From Rhodanobacter sp. L36 (GTDB taxonomy: Bacteria; Pseudomonadota; Gammaproteobacteria; Xanthomonadales; Rhodanobacteraceae): a stretch of 64,000 nucleotides of DNA. This document shows positions 1-10,301 of the stretch, piece by piece (position 1 is the stretch's first letter; every line of letters starts with the position of its first letter). Below the pieces are notes generated by a model that did no database searches, was not told the DNA's origin, and worked only from the letters and a program-made list of their open reading frames with translations. Made by a program: the position numbers and the translations under genes. The stretch is from assembly GCF_009765755.1 (NCBI RefSeq), contig NZ_LMUV01000002.1:1066495-1130494 (forward strand). Reading direction: 5' to 3'.

Positions 1-668
1 TATTTTATGCTGCCTCTTTGGCAAAGAGCATCGTCGCTTTTTAGAATCTCTCGCTCCATCCGCAGCATCTGGCTCTCACGCCGCAACTACAGCAGCAAGC
101 CGCTTTGCATGGGCCGCCCCGGCTCAAATGAGGTCCAGCGTGATGTCTTTGCGGTCAGCCCACTCGGCCGGCGCCAGTGCGACGAATTCCAGACCGTTAA
201 TTAGACGAAGCTTGGCGGGTAGTTGCGCCCTGCGGCAATTCGCTCAAGTGTCCTGATTACGCGGCCGACCAGCAGATTCAGATCGACCTCAAAGCCCGTG
301 CCTTTCGGCTGAAGTCATCGAGCAGGTTGAAGTTGCGGAAGCGACGCCCATCCCAGAGGACGTCGGACAAGGAATTCGATCGACAAACTGCCGTGGATGC
401 GGTCGCCGGCCATCAATGGCAGAGGATGTCGGTTCGGAGCACGCTTGCTGCCACGGCGACAACGGTTGAGCTGCATCAGGCAACACGCGCGCCATACCCC
501 CTTGTGGTTCCAACCAACCCGCGGCGACGGATCAGTTGGCACAGCTTGTCGAAACCGCGCTCAGAAAGTCGTTCAGCCAGTTTGCGAGTAGCGCGACCAC
601 CTTCTCGTCCCGATCCGGGCGGCGCCGACAATATGCTGTTGACCGCGACAGTCCCATCGCCGAACTAG
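1..668 (-). pseudogene. IS3-family transposase OrfB remnant
   Basis: No open frame survives, but the minus strand keeps, in shifting frames, blocks typical of the IS3-family integrase-type transposase: WNHKGVW near 500-520, FRNFNLLDDFSRK near 309-346, EVDLNL, then RVIRTLERIAAGRNYP near 225-264, then a decayed equivalent of the D-N-G-P-E-F block (LINGLEF-like) near 180-205. The order is that of OrfB read right to left. Several frameshifts and stops separate the blocks, so it cannot make a transposase. The left end of the element lies outside the window. Block order is seen directly; the family assignment comes from general knowledge of IS3 OrfB. Confidence 0.7.
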
Positions 669-731
669 CCCGACGCTCGCTCCAATCACAGTGATTCATC
701 AACCGCGCCTGCAGAGGACGCCTGTGCTGGT

Positions 732-997
732 TTACATTTTTTTAGTGAGATCCTTCTACACGTGTTCCCCATCGCCAGCTCGCATACATTCGCCTGAGCT
801 TGGCGTGCTTCGTCTCGACATCACGCAGCCGCTGCACGTCGGAGACCTCCATGCCAACGTATTTGGACTTCCATACGTAATAGGTCGCGTCAGAAATACC
901 CAGTTCGCGGCACACATCCTTGACCTGCCGACCGCTTCCGACTCACTTCGGTATTCATTGTCACAATCTGATTCTCGGTAAACTTGCTCTAGCGCAT
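732..997 (-). pseudogene. IS3-family transposase OrfA remnant
   Basis: Reading leftward from an ATG at 997, the third codon is a stop, followed by SKFTENQIVT. After a frameshift the reading continues as VKDVCRELGISDATYYVWKS and then MEVSDVQRLRDVETKHAKL. This is the helix-turn-helix and leucine-rich part of an IS3-group OrfA. A premature stop and at least two frame changes make it non-functional. It lies upstream, in transcription order, of the OrfB remnant, as expected for one decayed copy of an IS3 element. Confidence 0.75.
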
Positions 998-1039
998 CGC
1001 TGGTCTCCTTGGGCTAGTTTGCCCGGAGACTCACGGTTA

Positions 1040-1235
1040 TGCCTGGATCAAGTTTCTGGAGAGTCGACGATGAGATCGGGCTGCAGGGATTCATCCATCC
1101 ATCGGCGCAGCACGCCATCGATTAGATTCAGCTTACGTGTGACCAGGAAACACGGTGTCGCCGCTCGATGACCCGCCCGACGGTCTGACGTTTGAACTCG
1201 TCGCTGAAACGACGACGTATATGCGATGACTTGAT
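1040..1235 (-). pseudogene. Second IS3-type OrfA N-terminal fragment
   Basis: The minus strand encodes RRRFSDEFKRQTVGRVIERR, a typical N-terminal helix of an IS3/IS2-like OrfA. After a frame change it reads VLRRWMDES, the C-terminal end of the same helix-turn-helix. The sequence differs from the neighbouring OrfA remnant, so this looks like a separate, older insertion. Nothing suggests an intact product. The stretch from here to the kinase gene contains nothing else recognisable. Confidence 0.5.
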
Positions 1236-1305
1236 ACACCTTTTGAAGCGAGTCTTACGACTCGCGGCGTATGTCTTTTAAATCGGGCAACTCAACCGGC
1301 CCCAA

Positions 1306-2241
1306 TCAATCGAGCGAGTAGCCGAACTGATCGGCGAATTCTGCGGCGAACTGGACGTAGTCGAAGCTCTGGTTCTGGGTACCCGGGTGTTCCACTTTCA
1401 GGGCACCCATCAGTGATGCCATGCGACCAATCGTGGGCCAGTCCTTTCCTTGCATGATTCCGAAGATGAGGCCCGCGCGATAAGCGTCGCCGCAGCCGGT
1501 CGGATCGACGATCTGGCGCTCGCGCGCTGGTGGAATCTGATGCGTTTCGCTGCCTACGTGGATAACCGAGCCGCGTGGTCCTTGCGTGATGATGTAAGCG
1601 GTAACCTTTGCTGCAATGTCTTCCGCGCTCCAACCTGTTCTGGCTTGAAGCAGTTGAGATTCGTAGTCGTTGACGATGACATACGTCGCTTTTTCGATCA
1701 TCGAGCGAAATTCGTCGCCATTGAACAGCGGCATCGCCTGTCCCGGATCGAAGATGAAAGGCACGCCGCGTTCGGCGAATTCGTCGACGTGTTGAAGCAT
1801 CGCATCGCGACCGTCTGGCGCGACGATGGCGAAATCGATCGTCGGAATATCGCGGACGTGGTTCTCTTGCGCACTCGACATCGCACCTGGATGGAAAGCC
1901 GTGATCTGGTTATTGTCCAGGTCCGTCGTGATGAAACATTGCGGCGTGAACTGGTCGTCGAACTCCCGCACGCAGTCCAGCCTGATGCCGCATTGCTCCA
2001 TGTGCTTGCGATACGGAGCGAAATCCTGGCCTACCGCCGCCACCGGCAGCGGATCGCCGCCAAGCAGCTTCAGGTTGTAGGCAATATTGCCCGCGCAGCC
2101 GCCGAATTCGCGGCGCATCCTCGGCACCAGGAACGACACGTTCAAGATGTGCATCTGGTCGGGCAGGATGTGATTCTTGAACTGGTCCTGGAACACCATG
2201 ATGGTGTCGTAGGCAAGCGATCCGCAGATGACGGCAGGCAT
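1306..2241 (-). CDS. PfkB-family carbohydrate/nucleoside kinase
   Basis: A 311-residue ribokinase-fold kinase. The N-terminal signature GGCAGNIAYNLKLLGG (around residues 45-60) and the C-terminal signature DPTGCGDAYRAG (around 250) supply the substrate pocket and the anion hole with its catalytic aspartate. It should phosphorylate a sugar or nucleoside with ATP in the cytoplasm; the overall form resembles bacterial adenosine kinase-like PfkB proteins, but the substrate cannot be read from sequence. The ATG at 2241 is chosen because the protein then begins MPAVICGSLAYDTI, the usual first beta strand; the longer upstream frame adds an unlikely extension. It is transcribed away from mreB. Confidence 0.9.
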   Translation of the reverse strand: MPAVICGSLAYDTIMVFQDQFKNHILPDQMHILNVSFLVPRMRREFGGCAGNIAYNLKLLGGDPLPVAAVGQDFAPYRKHMEQCGIRLDCVREFDDQFTPQCFITTDLDNNQITAFHPGAMSSAQENHVRDIPTIDFAIVAPDGRDAMLQHVDEFAERGVPFIFDPGQAMPLFNGDEFRSMIEKATYVIVNDYESQLLQARTGWSAEDIAAKVTAYIITQGPRGSVIHVGSETHQIPPARERQIVDPTGCGDAYRAGLIFGIMQGKDWPTIGRMASLMGALKVEHPGTQNQSFDYVQFAAEFADQFGYSLD

Positions 2242-2445
2242 GTGAGGGGGTGTTCCCGTGCAAAGTGGACGATCGCATTCCAGCGACCCGATCAAAGCCA
2301 CGCGGCGGCTTCGCTCAAAAGGATGAATCGTAACGCCATACGCCGGTCAAGGCGACCTTTTCGCACCGTCGCGTGGTTCATATCGTGGCGCAGGAAAAGC
2401 GCTTAGAACCGTGTTGTGGAGGGATTTCTTAACGTTATTGTCCTT

Positions 2446-2462
2446 GCGCATGCAGCATGCGC
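2446..2462. promoter_or_regulatory. Perfect 17-bp palindrome in the mreB leader
   Basis: GCGCATGC, a single A, then GCATGCGC form a perfect inverted repeat about 50 bp before the mreB start codon, in the divergent gap between the kinase gene and mreB. It could be an operator or a short hairpin in the leader transcript. There is no T-run after it, so it is not a normal intrinsic terminator. Its function is unknown. Confidence 0.45.
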
Positions 2463-2465
2463 TGA

Positions 2466-3560
<1,095 letters not shown>

Positions 3561-3569
3561 GGCGCGACC

Positions 3570-4565
3570 ATGGCGCGCTCGCGCGACGAGTCCTCGCCAC
3601 TGTTCGCCGGCAATGCTGCCGGCACGCTACGGTTGATTTTCTATCTCGCCATCGCACTCGTGTTGATGGTGCTCGACCATCGCAATGGCTGGCTGTGGCG
3701 TTTACGCTCGACGACGGCCGCCGTGGTGGAACCGATCTACCGTCTAGCAGGTTTGCCGGCTGCAGGCGTGCGCACGATGAGCGTGGCGTTCGCCGATCGC
3801 CAGCGATTGACCGAGCAGAACCAGCGGCTGCGCGAAGATCTGCTGCTGGCGAACGCCAAGTTGAATCGCATGGCGTCGGTCGCCGAACAGAATCAGCATC
3901 TGAAACAGTTGCTCGACACGCAACACAGTCTCGAATTGAATGTGCAGCTGGCTCACGTGATCGGTGTGGACCTCGGTGCCTACAGCTATCGCATGACCTT
4001 GAACCTCGGTGTGCGCGACGGCGTCAAACCCGGCCAGCCGGTGATCGATGCCCATGGCGTGATCGGGCAGATCAAGGAAGTCCTGCCGACAACGTCGGTA
4101 GTGATGCTGGTCACCGATCCGTCGCACGCGATTCCGGTGGTGATCGAGCGCTCCGGCTTGCGCACGGTCGCCTATGGTTCGCGTGATGGCAATCAACTGA
4201 CTTTGCCGAATATCCCGCTGGCGGCGGATGTGCGTGCGGGTGATCACTTGCTGACTTCCGGTTTGGGTGGTCGTTTCCCTCCCGGTTTTCCAGTGGGCGA
4301 CATCATCGCGGCGGCACCGTCGTCGAGTGGCATGTTCCAGACAGCGCAAGCCACGGCGGCAGCGGACATCAATCGCAGCGAAGACGTGTTGCTGCTGCAC
4401 GATCAGGCCGAACCCGATGGTCCGCCCGCGCCGGTTAAGCCAGCAGGGCCGCCGGGCGATCTTGCGCCGACGCCTGTGGATGCGACATTACCGCCCGGCG
4501 TTCAGACGGCCACACCGATTGCGAGGCCGGTCAGTTCCAGCGGCGCTGCCGGAGTGCCGCAATGA
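3570..4565 (+). CDS. mreC: Rod shape-determining protein MreC
   Basis: A 331-residue bitopic inner-membrane protein that links cytoplasmic MreB to periplasmic PBP2. It has a short cytoplasmic N-terminus, one membrane helix (about residues 16-33), a periplasmic coiled coil (about 70-112) and the beta-barrel MreC domain with GVRDGVKPGQPVIDAHGVIGQI and LLTSGLGGRFPPGFPVG. The C-terminal 55 residues are rich in proline and alanine and look unstructured. Its stop overlaps the mreD start as ATGA, which implies translational coupling. Confidence 0.96.
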   Translation: MARSRDESSPLFAGNAAGTLRLIFYLAIALVLMVLDHRNGWLWRLRSTTAAVVEPIYRLAGLPAAGVRTMSVAFADRQRLTEQNQRLREDLLLANAKLNRMASVAEQNQHLKQLLDTQHSLELNVQLAHVIGVDLGAYSYRMTLNLGVRDGVKPGQPVIDAHGVIGQIKEVLPTTSVVMLVTDPSHAIPVVIERSGLRTVAYGSRDGNQLTLPNIPLAADVRAGDHLLTSGLGGRFPPGFPVGDIIAAAPSSSGMFQTAQATAAADINRSEDVLLLHDQAEPDGPPAPVKPAGPPGDLAPTPVDATLPPGVQTATPIARPVSSSGAAGVPQ

Positions 4566-5047
4566 ACCGGCAACGCATGAGCCTGTGGTGGTTCATTGGC
4601 ACGCTGGTGTTCGCGCTGCTCTCGATGCTGGTGCCGCTGCCGGATGTGCTGGAGCCCTTCAAGCCGTATTGGCCGGCATTGTTCCTGCTGTACTGGGCGC
4701 TCGAATCGGAAGACCGCGTCACCCTTGGCCTCGCGTTTGCAATCGGGCTTGGAGCAGATCTGCTCGATGGCGTCGTGCTCGGCGAACAGGCGCTGCGACT
4801 GTGCGCGCTGGTTTTCATTGTCATGCGCTTCCGTTCGCGCCTGCGGTTTTTTCCGATGTGGCAGCAGACGCTGGCCGTGCTCGCGCTGTTGTTGAACGAT
4901 CGTCTGCTGTTGCTGGTTGTACGCATCCTGGCTGGCTCAACGATGCCGCCGGCGAGTTGGTGGATTTCGCCATTCGTCGGCGCAGCTTTGTGGCCGTTCC
5001 TGTTCCTGCTGCTCGACGATTTGCGTGCGCGTCTGCGTATCCAATGA
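4562..5047 (+). CDS. mreD: Rod shape-determining protein MreD
   Basis: A 161-residue inner-membrane protein with about five hydrophobic segments (for example LVFALLSMLVPL near the start and LWPFLFLLLDDL near the end), matching MreD in size and topology. MreD is part of the elongasome and binds MreC. The start is fixed by the ATGA overlap with mreC. The gene ends 16 bp before mrdA. MreD is weakly conserved, so the name relies on position between mreC and mrdA and on the hydrophobic pattern. Confidence 0.93.
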   Translation: MNRQRMSLWWFIGTLVFALLSMLVPLPDVLEPFKPYWPALFLLYWALESEDRVTLGLAFAIGLGADLLDGVVLGEQALRLCALVFIVMRFRSRLRFFPMWQQTLAVLALLLNDRLLLLVVRILAGSTMPPASWWISPFVGAALWPFLFLLLDDLRARLRIQ

Positions 5048-5063
5048 AGCATGAACCAGTGAC

Positions 5064-7082
5064 ATGAAACTTCGCCGGTCGATCAAGGATTCCCGCAGCG
5101 AAAACGCGCTGTTCCGCCGACGTGCGGTAGTCGGCTTCGTATTGATCCTCTTGTGCTTCGGCGTGCTGGTGAGTCGTTACGTGCATCTGCAGATCGTGCG
5201 GCATGACGAGTTCGTCACGCGCTCGGAAAACAACCGGATGAAGCCGCGCGCGATTCCTCCGCCGCGCGGCCTCATCTACGATCGCAATGGCGTACTGCTT
5301 GCGGACAATCAGCCGGCCTTCCGACTCGAAGTCGTACCGGAGCAGGTCGACGATATGCCCGCGTTGCTGACCGATCTGGGCAAAGTCGTGCCGCTGGGTC
5401 AGGACGATCTCGATGCTTTCAAGAAACAGCTGGCCCAGACCCGGCGCTTCGACAGCGTACCGCTGAAAATGCACCTCAGCGAAGACGAGATCGATCGTTT
5501 CGCTGTGAATCGCTGGCGCTTTCCCGGCGTCGATGTCGTGCCTTATCTGACCCGGCACTATCCGTTCGGCGCGCTGTTTGCACATGTGGTGGGCTACGTC
5601 AGCCGTATTGATGTCGATGACATGAATCGGCTCGACGCCAAGCGCTATCAAGGCACCAGTCACGTGGGACGCAGTGGCGTTGAGCGCTCGTACGAAGACG
5701 TGCTGCATGGCACGCCGGGCTACGAAGTGCTCGAGGTGAATGCGGACGGCCAGACGCAACAGGTACTGGAAACGCACGCGCCGACGCCCGGCAGGAATCT
5801 GTATCTCAGCATCGATATCCGTTTGCAGAAGGCGACGCAGGATGCGTTCGCCGGCCGGCCCGGTGCGGCGGTGGCGATCGATCCGCAGAATGGTCAGGTG
5901 CTGGCGATGGTCAGCGTGCCTTCGTTCGATCCCAACCTCTTCGTCAACGGCATCAGCGGTGTCGACTACAAGGGCTTGATGGGCGACCCGGACAAGCCGC
6001 TGCTCAACCGCGCGATGAAAGGCGTCTATCCGCCCGGTTCAACGGTCAAACCGTTCCTCGCTCTCGGCGGTCTCGAATACGGCGTGCGACGTCCGGAAGA
6101 CACCGTGTTGTCGGTCGGTCAGTTTTGTTTGCCGGGACAGAAGCGCTGCTATCGAGACGACACTCGCGGTGGCGATGGCACGGTAAACATGGTGCGTGCC
6201 ATCGAGAAATCGACGAACACTTATTTCTACAAGCTCGCACTCGATCTCGGCATCGATCGATTGAGCGACTGGATGAGCCGCTTCAGTTTCGGCGGCAAGA
6301 CCGGCATCGATCTCTACGGCGAATCCGAAGGCGTGTTGCCTTCGCGCGAGTGGAAAGCGTCGCGCAGCAAGGACGCATGGTTTCCCGGCGAGACGGTGAT
6401 TGCCGGTATCGGCCAGGGCTATTGGGAAGTGACGCCGCTGCAACTGGGACACGCCATCGCGACATTGGCCGGACATGGCGTGCCCTATCTGCCGCGCGTG
6501 GTGATGGCGACGCGCGGTTATGCGGAAGCGCAGCCGACGCCACTGCCTAATCCGGCAGAAGAAACATTGATCCACCACCCGGCCGAATGGGATGTCATCA
6601 ACGAAGGCATGCGCGCGGTGATCACTGGCGGTACCGGCAAGGGATTGAATGATGGATTTCCCTATGCGATCGCCGGCAAGAGCGGCACGGCAGAACGTTT
6701 TTCGCGCACCACCGAAGCATACGACTTGAACAAGAGCAGCGCGCATCTCGCGGCGCGTCATCGCGCCTGGTTCATGGCGTATACGCCGACAGATCATCCG
6801 CAGATCGCTGCCGCCGTGGCGCTCGAAGCCGGCGCATGGGGCGGCAAGGACGCGGGCCCGATCGTGCGAAAAATATTCGATGCGTGGCTCGCTGCACATG
6901 GCGGCGATATTCCCGGCAGCGAACGTCTGCCAATGACTATCACGTCGGCGGCGCCGATTTCCGCGCCGGCACCTTCGGCCTCGAGCTCGGCTTCGCCCGC
7001 CAGTGCGCCGGACAACGAAGACGACAACGGCGGCGACGTCGAGGACGAACCTGCTCAGGCAACGAGCGGAGCGCAGCCATGA
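5064..7082 (+). CDS. mrdA: Penicillin-binding protein 2 (elongasome transpeptidase)
   Basis: A 672-residue class B PBP that cross-links peptidoglycan during elongation, working with RodA. One N-terminal membrane helix (about residues 20-40) is followed by the dimerisation/pedestal region beginning PRGLIYDRNG and by the transpeptidase domain. The three active-site motifs are visible: STVK with Ser326, STN at 383-385 and KSGT at 539-542. The C-terminus after about residue 615 is a low-complexity Ala/Ser/Pro then acidic tail, longer than in E. coli. Its TGA overlaps the rodA ATG. Confidence 0.97.
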   Translation: MKLRRSIKDSRSENALFRRRAVVGFVLILLCFGVLVSRYVHLQIVRHDEFVTRSENNRMKPRAIPPPRGLIYDRNGVLLADNQPAFRLEVVPEQVDDMPALLTDLGKVVPLGQDDLDAFKKQLAQTRRFDSVPLKMHLSEDEIDRFAVNRWRFPGVDVVPYLTRHYPFGALFAHVVGYVSRIDVDDMNRLDAKRYQGTSHVGRSGVERSYEDVLHGTPGYEVLEVNADGQTQQVLETHAPTPGRNLYLSIDIRLQKATQDAFAGRPGAAVAIDPQNGQVLAMVSVPSFDPNLFVNGISGVDYKGLMGDPDKPLLNRAMKGVYPPGSTVKPFLALGGLEYGVRRPEDTVLSVGQFCLPGQKRCYRDDTRGGDGTVNMVRAIEKSTNTYFYKLALDLGIDRLSDWMSRFSFGGKTGIDLYGESEGVLPSREWKASRSKDAWFPGETVIAGIGQGYWEVTPLQLGHAIATLAGHGVPYLPRVVMATRGYAEAQPTPLPNPAEETLIHHPAEWDVINEGMRAVITGGTGKGLNDGFPYAIAGKSGTAERFSRTTEAYDLNKSSAHLAARHRAWFMAYTPTDHPQIAAAVALEAGAWGGKDAGPIVRKIFDAWLAAHGGDIPGSERLPMTITSAAPISAPAPSASSSASPASAPDNEDDNGGDVEDEPAQATSGAQP

Positions 7083-8194
7083 TCGACACCATGTACAGCC
7101 GCTCGCATCGTTTCTTCAAGCGCATCCTCACGCGCCCGCGCATCGATCTGCCACTGGCGTTCGGTCTGTTCCTGCTGGCATCCGTCGGGCTGATCACGCT
7201 CTACAGCGCAGGCGACGCGAGCCTCGCGCTGGTCGGCGGGCAAGCCGGCCGCTTTGTGCTGGGCGCCGCGTTGATGCTGGTGATTTCGCGCATCCCGCCA
7301 TCGGTGTTGCGCGGTTGGACACCATGGCTGTACGTGGGCAGCACCGTGTTACTTGTGGTGGTGGCGGTGCTCGGTGAGGGTCGCGGCGCCGATCGATGGT
7401 TGAACCTGGGCGTGATGCGCTTTCAGCCGTCCGAACTGCTCAAGCTCACCATGCCGATGATGGTTGCCTGGTACCTGCATCCACGCCAGCTTCCGCCGGG
7501 ATGGAAGGACATCATCGTCGTCGGTATTCTGATCGGCATTCCCGCTGCGCTGATCGCCGAGCAACCGGATTTGGGCACGGCGTTGCTGGTCGCCACGGCC
7601 GGTGCGTTCGCCTTGTTTCTTTCCGGCATGGCATGGTGGCGCATCGGTCTGATCGTCGCTGCTGTCGGCGGCATGATTCCGGTGGGCTGGCATTTCATGC
7701 ATCAGTACCAGCGTGATCGCGTGCTCACCTTGCTCAATCCGGAATCCGATCCGCTCGGCAACGGCTGGCACATCATCCAGTCGCAGATCGCGGTCGGCTC
7801 CGGTGGCGTGTTCGGCAAGGGCTGGCAGCACAGCACGCAGTCGCGGCTGGATTTTCTGCCCGAGCATACGACCGACTTCATCTTCGCGGTTTTCTCCGAA
7901 GAGTTCGGCCTGCTTGGCGTGATCGGCATCATCGCGCTGTATGCCTTCATCATTGGCCGCTGCCTGTGGATCGCGATGGAAGCGCGAGACACGTATTCGC
8001 GCTTGCTCGCCGGCGCCATCGGCATGAGCTTCTTCGTCTACGTGTTCGTCAACGGCGGCATGGTCGCCGGCATGTTGCCGGTGGTCGGCGTCCCGATGCC
8101 GATGATCAGTTACGGCGGCACATCAGCTGTCTCGCTGCTGGTCGGTTTCGGTGTGTTGATGTCGATCCACGCCAACCGCAAGATGCATGAATAG
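7079..8194 (+). CDS. rodA: Peptidoglycan glycosyltransferase RodA
   Basis: A 371-residue SEDS-family polytopic membrane protein that polymerises lipid II into glycan strands with PBP2. About ten membrane helices are evident. Conserved SEDS blocks include GRGADRWLNLG, FQPSELLK, EQPDLGTAL, PEHTTDFIFAVFSEEFG and VGVPMPMISYGG. The start is the ATG inside the ATGA overlap with mrdA; the much longer open frame upstream is the shadow of the mrdA tail. Confidence 0.97.
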   Translation: MIDTMYSRSHRFFKRILTRPRIDLPLAFGLFLLASVGLITLYSAGDASLALVGGQAGRFVLGAALMLVISRIPPSVLRGWTPWLYVGSTVLLVVVAVLGEGRGADRWLNLGVMRFQPSELLKLTMPMMVAWYLHPRQLPPGWKDIIVVGILIGIPAALIAEQPDLGTALLVATAGAFALFLSGMAWWRIGLIVAAVGGMIPVGWHFMHQYQRDRVLTLLNPESDPLGNGWHIIQSQIAVGSGGVFGKGWQHSTQSRLDFLPEHTTDFIFAVFSEEFGLLGVIGIIALYAFIIGRCLWIAMEARDTYSRLLAGAIGMSFFVYVFVNGGMVAGMLPVVGVPMPMISYGGTSAVSLLVGFGVLMSIHANRKMHE

Positions 8195-8257
8195 AACACG
8201 CGTTCGCCGCGTTTCGACGAGGCAGCTACGGCCGATGCGCATGCTAGGCTTTCGACG

Positions 8258-9298
8258 ATGCCGACCACACGCAAGCGAAGCCACGACATGACCGCCAGCC
8301 AGGCTTCGCGCCGAGTTTTTTCCACGCTCGTCTTCTGCGCGTTGTTCGCCGGCGTGTCGATGATCGCGCAGGCGGAAACGCATCCTGGGCAGGCTGCACT
8401 GGTGCGCGAAGTGGTGCAGGAAACCGGCAAGAATCCGGCCGCGCTCAACGCGCTGCTCGATCATGCGAAGAAACAGCAAGGCATTCTCGATGCGATGGGC
8501 CGCCCGGCGGAAGCCAAGCCGTGGAAGGACTATCGACCGATCTTTCTCACCGACAAGCGCATCGACGATGGCGTGGCGTTCTATCGCGCGCATCGCGAGC
8601 TGCTTGAGCGCATCGGCCGCGAATACCACGTGGCGCCGGAATACCTCGTGGCCATCGTCGGCGTGGAGACGTTCTACGGACACGTAACGGGCAGGTACAA
8701 GGTGCTCGATGCACTGGTCACGCTCGGCTTGTATTACCCGCCGCGCGCTAAGTTTTTTCGCGCGGAACTGAAGACGCTGCTGAGCCTGCCAAGCAGCCAT
8801 CTCGCCGGGCCGATCGACACGCTCACCGGCTCGTACGCAGGCGCGGAAGGCTGGGGCCAGTTCATGCCTTCCAGCATTCGCGACTATGCCGTAGACGAAG
8901 ACCATGACGGACACATCGATTTGAAGGCGTCGTTGCCGGACATTCTCGCCAGCGTCGCCAATTATTTCGCCGGCCATGGCTGGGTCGAAGGTGGTCCGGT
9001 GGCGTCGCGCGCGCAGCCCGATCCCGCCGCGCAACCGATCATGGTGAAAGACGCCACGCCGCAATGGCCCCTTGAACAATTGATGGCCTGGGGTTACGCG
9101 CCGTTGCAGCCACGTGATCCGGGTCGCCTCACCAGTCTGCAAACCTTGCAGGGCGAGAACGGACCGGAGTACTGGTTCACGTTCCAGAATTTCTACGTGA
9201 TCACACGCTATAACCGCAGCCCGCTTTATGCGATGGCGGTGGATCAGCTGGCCAAGGCGATCGCCGCCGGCGCACGCCAGGCAGACAACGGACCATGA
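8258..9298 (+). CDS. mltB: Lytic murein transglycosylase B family
   Basis: A 346-residue GH103 lytic transglycosylase that cleaves glycan strands with formation of 1,6-anhydro-muramic acid. A signal peptide (STLVFCALFAGVSMIAQAE) is followed by the SLT_2 catalytic domain with the VGVETFYG block carrying the presumed catalytic Glu137, and by EGWGQFMPSSIRDYAVD and DILASVANYF. No lipobox is present, so it may be soluble in the periplasm, unlike E. coli MltB. A second ATG at 8288 is an equally good start. Its stop overlaps rlpA. Confidence 0.93.
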   Translation: MPTTRKRSHDMTASQASRRVFSTLVFCALFAGVSMIAQAETHPGQAALVREVVQETGKNPAALNALLDHAKKQQGILDAMGRPAEAKPWKDYRPIFLTDKRIDDGVAFYRAHRELLERIGREYHVAPEYLVAIVGVETFYGHVTGRYKVLDALVTLGLYYPPRAKFFRAELKTLLSLPSSHLAGPIDTLTGSYAGAEGWGQFMPSSIRDYAVDEDHDGHIDLKASLPDILASVANYFAGHGWVEGGPVASRAQPDPAAQPIMVKDATPQWPLEQLMAWGYAPLQPRDPGRLTSLQTLQGENGPEYWFTFQNFYVITRYNRSPLYAMAVDQLAKAIAAGARQADNGP

Positions 9299-10230
9299 CG
9301 CGTGCTGCCGTCGTTGCGCTGCTCCTGGCCTGCGCGTTCGCGCTGGCTGGTTGCAGCGGCGCGAAGACGAAATCCCCCGCATCGCAAAGCAGCGCGCGCG
9401 AATATCGCAGCATCCCGACCGATCGACGTGGTGGTAGTCGCAGCAGCGACGACAATTTCCGCGACGACACCAATCGCCCGCAAAGCAGCCGCTATCGCGA
9501 CAACGACGACAGCGTGCCCGGCGGACCTGCGCCGGATATCAGCAAGCTGGTCGAGCCCGTGCCGAAAGTCGAACCGCGCGCGCTGTACGGCAACAAGTCG
9601 CCGTACAGCGTGCTCGGTCAGAGCTACCGCGTGCTGCCGTCCGCCCGCGGATATGTCGAGCGTGGCATCGCGTCGTTCTACGGCAACAAATTCCACGGTT
9701 ACAAGACATCGAGCCTGGAGAACTACGACATGTACGCATTCACTGCGGCCAGCAAGACACTGCCGCTGCCGAGCTACGCGCGCGTCACCAATCTGCAGAA
9801 CGGCAAGAGCGTGGTCGTGCGGATCAACGATCGCGGCCCGTTCCATCAGGATCGCGTGATCGATCTTTCGTACGTGGCCGCAGTGAAGATCGGCATCTGG
9901 CCCAAGGGCACGGGGCTGGTGGAAGTGCGCGGCATCGATCCGGGCGAACCGATGTCGGAACCACCGCCGCCGACGCTGGTCACAACAGGGCATGCGCCGG
10001 GCATTTACTTGCAGGTGGGCGCGTTTTCCGACCCCGCCAATGCCGAACGCGTGGCGCAGCGTCTTCGCCTGGCGAACCTCGGTCAGGTGCAGGTAGTGCA
10101 GTCCGACGTCAATGGCCGCCACGTGAGTCGCGTGCGCGTCGGGCCGTTGGCGGATGTGGAACGCGCGGACGATGTCACCGCGCGGATCGAGGACATGGGT
10201 CTGCCGCGGCCTCAGGTCGCGGTAGACTGA
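9295..10230 (+). CDS. rlpA: Septal ring lytic transglycosylase-type lipoprotein RlpA
   Basis: A 311-residue outer-membrane lipoprotein. The lipobox LAGC lies near residue 20. The double-psi beta-barrel domain (about 115-210) contains GIASFYGNKFHGYKTSSLENYDMYAFTA in pieces and RINDRGPFHQDRVIDLSYVAA. A C-terminal SPOR domain (about 235-311, beginning YLQVGAFSDPANAERVAQRL) binds denuded glycan at division sites. In Pseudomonas, RlpA is a lytic transglycosylase for denuded glycan. The start is set by ATGA overlap with mltB. Confidence 0.95.
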   Translation: MTRAAVVALLLACAFALAGCSGAKTKSPASQSSAREYRSIPTDRRGGSRSSDDNFRDDTNRPQSSRYRDNDDSVPGGPAPDISKLVEPVPKVEPRALYGNKSPYSVLGQSYRVLPSARGYVERGIASFYGNKFHGYKTSSLENYDMYAFTAASKTLPLPSYARVTNLQNGKSVVVRINDRGPFHQDRVIDLSYVAAVKIGIWPKGTGLVEVRGIDPGEPMSEPPPPTLVTTGHAPGIYLQVGAFSDPANAERVAQRLRLANLGQVQVVQSDVNGRHVSRVRVGPLADVERADDVTARIEDMGLPRPQVAVD

Positions 10231-10301
10231 GCGGGTTTGTTCGAACACTTATCCTTGCCGGCGCCGCCGCGCCGTCATCAAAGACTGGACTGAAAGCCAC
10301 G

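Noticed and set aside
1450..2406. 318-codon frame antisense to the PfkB kinase
   Set aside because: Shadow of the kinase gene, whose both signatures are intact on the other strand.
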